NCBI GenBank assembly: GCA_018830885.1
Contig: JAHJRI010000189.1
Location: 20,632-84,631, forward strand
DNA: 64,000 bases
Reading direction: 5' to 3'
Origin: a bacterium
GTDB taxonomy: Bacteria; SAR324; XYD2-FULL-50-16
The number at the start of each line of letters is the position of its first letter. The first letter of the stretch is position 1. The position numbers were made by a program, and so were the translations under genes. Positions 60,444 to 64,000 of this stretch are shown here, piece after piece. The notes under the pieces were generated by a model, which made no database searches, was not told where the DNA came from, and saw only the letters and a program-made list of their open reading frames with translations.

Positions 60444-63400
60444 CTAAACGTCAACCAGAAATCCCTCTTCCTTTATCAGGGCAAAATCCAGACAAAGCGA
60501 TTTCAGTTCGTTAATCAATACTTTAAACGATTCGGGAATCCCCATTTTGATGTTATAGTTCCCTTTGACGATAGATTCGTAAACTTTGTTTCTACCCGGC
60601 GTGTCATCGGATTTGACGGTCAGCAATTCTCGCAGGGTATATGCGGCGCCATACGCTTCCAGCGCCCAGACCTCCATTTCTCCGAATCTCTGTCCCCCAA
60701 ACTGAGCTTTTCCACCCAGAGGCTGCTGCGTCACCAGGGAGTATGGTCCGATTGAACGGGCATGCAATTTATCGTCAACCAGATGATGAAGTTTTAACAT
60801 ATAGAGATACCCCACGGTGATTTTCTGTCCGAATAAATCCCCTGTCCGACCATCACGAAGGGTCATCTGTGCGTCCCTGTTCAGGCCGGCCTTCTCCAGA
60901 AGATCTTGAATATCCTTCTCCTTCGCACCATCAAAAACAGGCGTGGACATATAGACCCCCCCCCTGAACTTCTTGGCAAATGCCTGCATCTCTTCATCGT
61001 TCAGAGAGTCAATATATTCAGAGACAAACTTTGAACTGAAGATATCTTTGATATACGTTCGGATCTGGTCGATCGGGGCCACCCTTTCGATCATTTTATT
61101 AATGGCATTGCCAAGCCCTTTTGCAGCCAGACCCAGATGGGTTTCCAGGACCTGTCCAACATTCATCCGTGAAGGGACACCCAGTGGATTCAATACAATA
61201 TCAACCGGGGTGCCATCTTCCATATAGGGCATATCTTCGGGGGCAATGATTTTCGAAATAACGCCCTTGTTGCCATGCCTACCTGCCATTTTATCACCCA
61301 CAGACAGTCTCCTTTTCATGGCTACAAAAACTTTAATCACCCGAATCACGCCTGGTTGAAGATCATCTGTGCGGCTCTCCCGTTCTTTTTTGGATTCATG
61401 GATATTGTCCAGGAGTTCAATCTGGGAGGATGCATTGTGCAGCATAACATGCAGATCGTGGTTGAGTTCCGTATCAGCAATATTAATATCCATCCAGGTG
61501 CTGATCGGCAGTTTCTTAAAGGTCGCTTCAGATATTTTTTCTCCGGCCGCAATGAGCACTTCATGTGTCTCAGGTGAGACAAGATTGTAGACCAGCGGAT
61601 GTGCCTCCAGGATGGGCAGTAGCTTGGCGATCAGATTGGATTTGACGATTCGAACCTCATCCCGGTAGTCGTGCTCGATTTTGACCAGAATGGCGGCCTC
61701 AATCTCTTTGGTCCGTTCATCCTTTTCAACCCCACGACGATTGAAAACCTTCACATCAATGACAACCCCTTCTATTCCCTGACTCACTCTCAGTGACGTA
61801 TCCCTGACATCACCCGCCTTTTCTCCAAAAATGGCGCGTAACAGTTTCTCTTCGGGATTCAACTGCATCTCACCCTTGGGTGTTGTTTTTCCAACCAGAA
61901 TGTCGCCTGCTTTCACATAGCTGCCGATGCGGATGATACCGGAATCGTCCAGATTCCGCAGTGCATATTCACTCATATTGGGGATATCCCGCGTGATGAG
62001 TTCCTTGCCCAGCTTTGTATCTCTGGCCAGAACTTCAAACTCTTCAATATGCACGGAAGTGAACCGATCTTGATGCAGCATCTTCTCGCTGACCAGAATT
62101 GAGTCTTCATAGTTGTATCCACGCCACGGCATGAATGCGACCAGTACATTCTGTCCCAGGGCAAGATCACCATTATCACAACTTCCACCGTCAACCAGGA
62201 TCTGCCCGGCTTCAACCCTGTCCCCAATCGAAACGATCGGTCGCTGGTTGACGCAGGTATTCTGATTGGAACGCTGGTACTTTCTCAGATGATAGATATC
62301 CACATTGGCTTCGATCACAGTCCTGTCAGCTGCCAGATCCACCTCCGCTTCGACGACGATACGGTCCGCATCTACCCGGTTGACGTAACCTGACCGCTTG
62401 GCAATAATACACGATCCTGAATCCTGAGCCACCTGGTACTCGATTCCCGTGCCCACAAAAGGAGCTTCCGGTTTGACGACCGGAACCGCCTGACGCTGCA
62501 TGTTGGACCCCATCAAGGCCCGGTTCGCATCGTCATGCTCCAGAAAGGGAATCAGAGATGCAGCAACCGAAACCAGCTGTTTCGGTGAAACATCCATGTA
62601 CTCGATCTCCTCCTTGCGGATCATTTTGAATTCGTTGTCATAGCGGGCTTTTACCAGATCCCTTACCAGTTTATGATTCTTGTCCAGTAAAGCGTTGGCC
62701 TGGGCTATCTTGTAATTCCCTTCGTCGATGGCAGTCAAGAAGTGAATCTCGTTGGAGACGTTGGTCTCCTGCACTTTTCGATAGGGGGTCTCGATAAACC
62801 CGAATTCGTTCAAACGGGCATAGGTGGCAATGGAAGAGATCAACCCGATGTTGGGTCCTTCAGGTGTTTCAACCGGGCATATCCGACCATAATGGGACGT
62901 ATGCACATCCCGCACTTCAAAACCGGCCCTTTCTCGGGTCAAACCACCGGGTCCCAGTGCGCTTAACCGGCGTTTGTGGGTAATTTCAGAAAGCGGGTTG
63001 GTCTGATCCATAAACTGGGACAACTGGCTGCTGCCGAAAAACTCGTTGATTACGGCTGAAACCGGTTTAGAATTGACAATATCGTGCAGCATCATGTTTT
63101 CCGTTTCCTGCAGCGACATTCTCTCCTTGATGGCACGTTCCATGCGAACCAGACCGATCCTGACCTGGTTTTCCAGGAGTTCGCCCACGCCCCTCACCCG
63201 ACGGTTTCCGAGATGGTCGATATCATCAATCGTTCCTCCGGCACCATCCTTGAGTCTCAAAAGATACGCGACAACCGCCAGGATATCTTCATTGGTCAGG
63301 ATCGTTTCACTCAGATCGTTTTCAAGGTTCAGTTTCTTGTTGATTTTCATCCGACCAACTCTGGAAAGATCGTATCTTTCCGGATTAAAAAACATATTCT

Positions 63401-64000
63401 TCAACAGATTTTTGGCGACTTCCAAGGTCGGCGGATCACCCGGTTTCATCTTCTTGTAAATCTCAATCATCGCCTCCTGTGGATTGTCCACCTTGTCGGC
63501 TGCCAGGGTGTTGCGGAAGGAAGTTCCGATTGTCTTGTTGCCGATAAAGAGCAGGGTCACTTCCTCAATTTTGTTGGCAATCAACTCCTCCAGGGCCTCT
63601 TTTGTAATCGGCTGGTTGTTCTGAACGATCATTTCACCATCTGCACTGAAAACATCCTGCAGGGCATACCGCCCCAGAATATCTTCGGCGTTGGTCGGAA
63701 TCTCCTTGATCCCGGCTTCCTGAATCTTCCGGACAGAGGCCTTCGATATCTTCTTACCCTGTGCCACGATCAACTGCTTATTGGCTGGATTGGTGATGTC
63801 TTCGATAGCCCGCTGATTCTGGGAAGACTGAGGATCAAAATATTTTGAAAACTTCCGCTTGCTTTCATCTTCTGAAAAGGCATTTTTCAGAATAACCGTT
63901 TCCGTGTAATAAAACCGGTTCAACAACTCAGGACCGGAATATCCCAGTGCCTTTAACAACACAGTCGCCAGAAATTTCCGTCGTCGGTCGATCCTTACAT
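60444..64000 (-). CDS. rpoB: DNA-directed RNA polymerase beta subunit (5' end beyond window)
   Basis: The reading frame continues to the window edge: upstream of the first internal start-like codon (63962) it reads [13 protein letters not shown], matching the conserved interior of RpoB, so the N-terminal part is outside. The rifampicin region is wild type in character: [19 protein letters not shown], then [19 protein letters not shown]. Also seen are [45 protein letters not shown] (active-site lysines) and the C-terminal [25 protein letters not shown]. It is first in a long reverse series ending at the kinase gene at 47981. Confidence 0.98.
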   Translation of the reverse strand, partial: VRIDRRRKFLATVLLKALGYSGPELLNRFYYTETVILKNAFSEDESKRKFSKYFDPQSSQNQRAIEDITNPANKQLIVAQGKKISKASVRKIQEAGIKEIPTNAEDILGRYALQDVFSADGEMIVQNNQPITKEALEELIANKIEEVTLLFIGNKTIGTSFRNTLAADKVDNPQEAMIEIYKKMKPGDPPTLEVAKNLLKNMFFNPERYDLSRVGRMKINKKLNLENDLSETILTNEDILAVVAYLLRLKDGAGGTIDDIDHLGNRRVRGVGELLENQVRIGLVRMERAIKERMSLQETENMMLHDIVNSKPVSAVINEFFGSSQLSQFMDQTNPLSEITHKRRLSALGPGGLTRERAGFEVRDVHTSHYGRICPVETPEGPNIGLISSIATYARLNEFGFIETPYRKVQETNVSNEIHFLTAIDEGNYKIAQANALLDKNHKLVRDLVKARYDNEFKMIRKEEIEYMDVSPKQLVSVAASLIPFLEHDDANRALMGSNMQRQAVPVVKPEAPFVGTGIEYQVAQDSGSCIIAKRSGYVNRVDADRIVVEAEVDLAADRTVIEANVDIYHLRKYQRSNQNTCVNQRPIVSIGDRVEAGQILVDGGSCDNGDLALGQNVLVAFMPWRGYNYEDSILVSEKMLHQDRFTSVHIEEFEVLARDTKLGKELITRDIPNMSEYALRNLDDSGIIRIGSYVKAGDILVGKTTPKGEMQLNPEEKLLRAIFGEKAGDVRDTSLRVSQGIEGVVIDVKVFNRRGVEKDERTKEIEAAILVKIEHDYRDEVRIVKSNLIAKLLPILEAHPLVYNLVSPETHEVLIAAGEKISEATFKKLPISTWMDINIADTELNHDLHVMLHNASSQIELLDNIHESKKERESRTDDLQPGVIRVIKVFVAMKRRLSVGDKMAGRHGNKGVISKIIAPEDMPYMEDGTPVDIVLNPLGVPSRMNVGQVLETHLGLAAKGLGNAINKMIERVAPIDQIRTYIKDIFSSKFVSEYIDSLNDEEMQAFAKKFRGGVYMSTPVFDGAKEKDIQDLLEKAGLNRDAQMTLRDGRTGDLFGQKITVGYLYMLKLHHLVDDKLHARSIGPYSLVTQQPLGGKAQFGGQRFGEMEVWALEAYGAAYTLRELLTVKSDDTPGRNKVYESIVKGNYNIKMGIPESFKVLINELKSLCLDFALIKEEGFLVDV

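Noticed and set aside
1-64000. tRNA, rRNA, CRISPR arrays, intact insertion sequences, prophage
   Set aside because: No cloverleaf with tRNA-type conserved arms, no regularly spaced direct repeats, no transposase, integrase or phage structural gene was found by reading both strands.

Overview
The window reads as a chromosomal segment of a Gram-negative, deltaproteobacterial-grade bacterium (Desulfobacterota or SAR324-like). The RpoB/RpoC, LepA and IlvB sequences are proteobacterial in character. FtsEX/EnvC and a PAP2 lipid phosphatase point to a Gram-negative envelope. A class I benzoyl-CoA reductase-type subunit pair, a Liv transporter with an ACT-domain leader and a PrkA/VWA/SpoVR operon are common in that part of the tree. 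No rRNA, tRNA, CRISPR array, intact insertion sequence or prophage was seen. The lineage is an inference from gene content and cannot be fixed without a search.

Layout. 1-2.4 kb: the 3' end of an FtsQ-like gene converges on two benzoyl-CoA reductase/2-hydroxyacyl-CoA dehydratase subunits. 2.4-3.8 kb: a long gene-poor stretch. 3.8-9.6 kb: an unrecognised tandem-repeat acidic protein, malonyl-CoA decarboxylase, then a forward run of sirtuin, amidohydrolase and metallo-beta-lactamase-fold hydrolase. 9.6-16.5 kb (reverse): an exported double-module leucine-rich-repeat protein, a PAP2 phosphatase, small unknowns, a VOC protein and an Asp/Glu racemase. 16.8-20.8 kb: a LOG-family enzyme, then a biotin module birA-bioY-ecfA-ecfT. 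21-27.5 kb: small unknowns, an RluA-type pseudouridine synthase, a REC-PAS-GGDEF-EAL regulator and a universal stress protein. 27.8-35.4 kb: a four-gene stress operon prkA - VWA (YeaH) - spoVR - second PrkA-like AAA protein. 36.1-41.4 kb: ACT protein - livH - livM - livK - livG - livF. 41.5-48 kb: aroB, acylphosphatase, ferrochelatase, a TPR protein and hisG. 48-64 kb: a long co-directional reverse run rpoB - rpoC - ilvB - ilvN - lepA - ftsE - ftsX - envC-like - APH-fold kinase.

The strongest candidate for something undescribed is a family of three diverged paralogues of about 430-466 residues at 13.5-14.9, 23.0-24.3 and 43.5-44.8 kb. They share two signature blocks and match no family I recognise. 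Also notable are the duplicated-domain acidic protein at 3.84-4.81 kb, the second divergent AAA protein in the PrkA/SpoVR operon, and two long structured palindromes, at 6300-6452 and 46043-46162. Just upstream of the usp gene lies a perfect 13-bp palindrome directly downstream of a TTGACA-type promoter.

Many reading frames open with TTG or GTG, or have an upstream ATG without a ribosome-binding site. Where a Shine-Dalgarno sequence clearly picks another codon I moved the start (for example rpoC TTG at 60283, lepA GTG at 53787, livF 36840, usp 27515).
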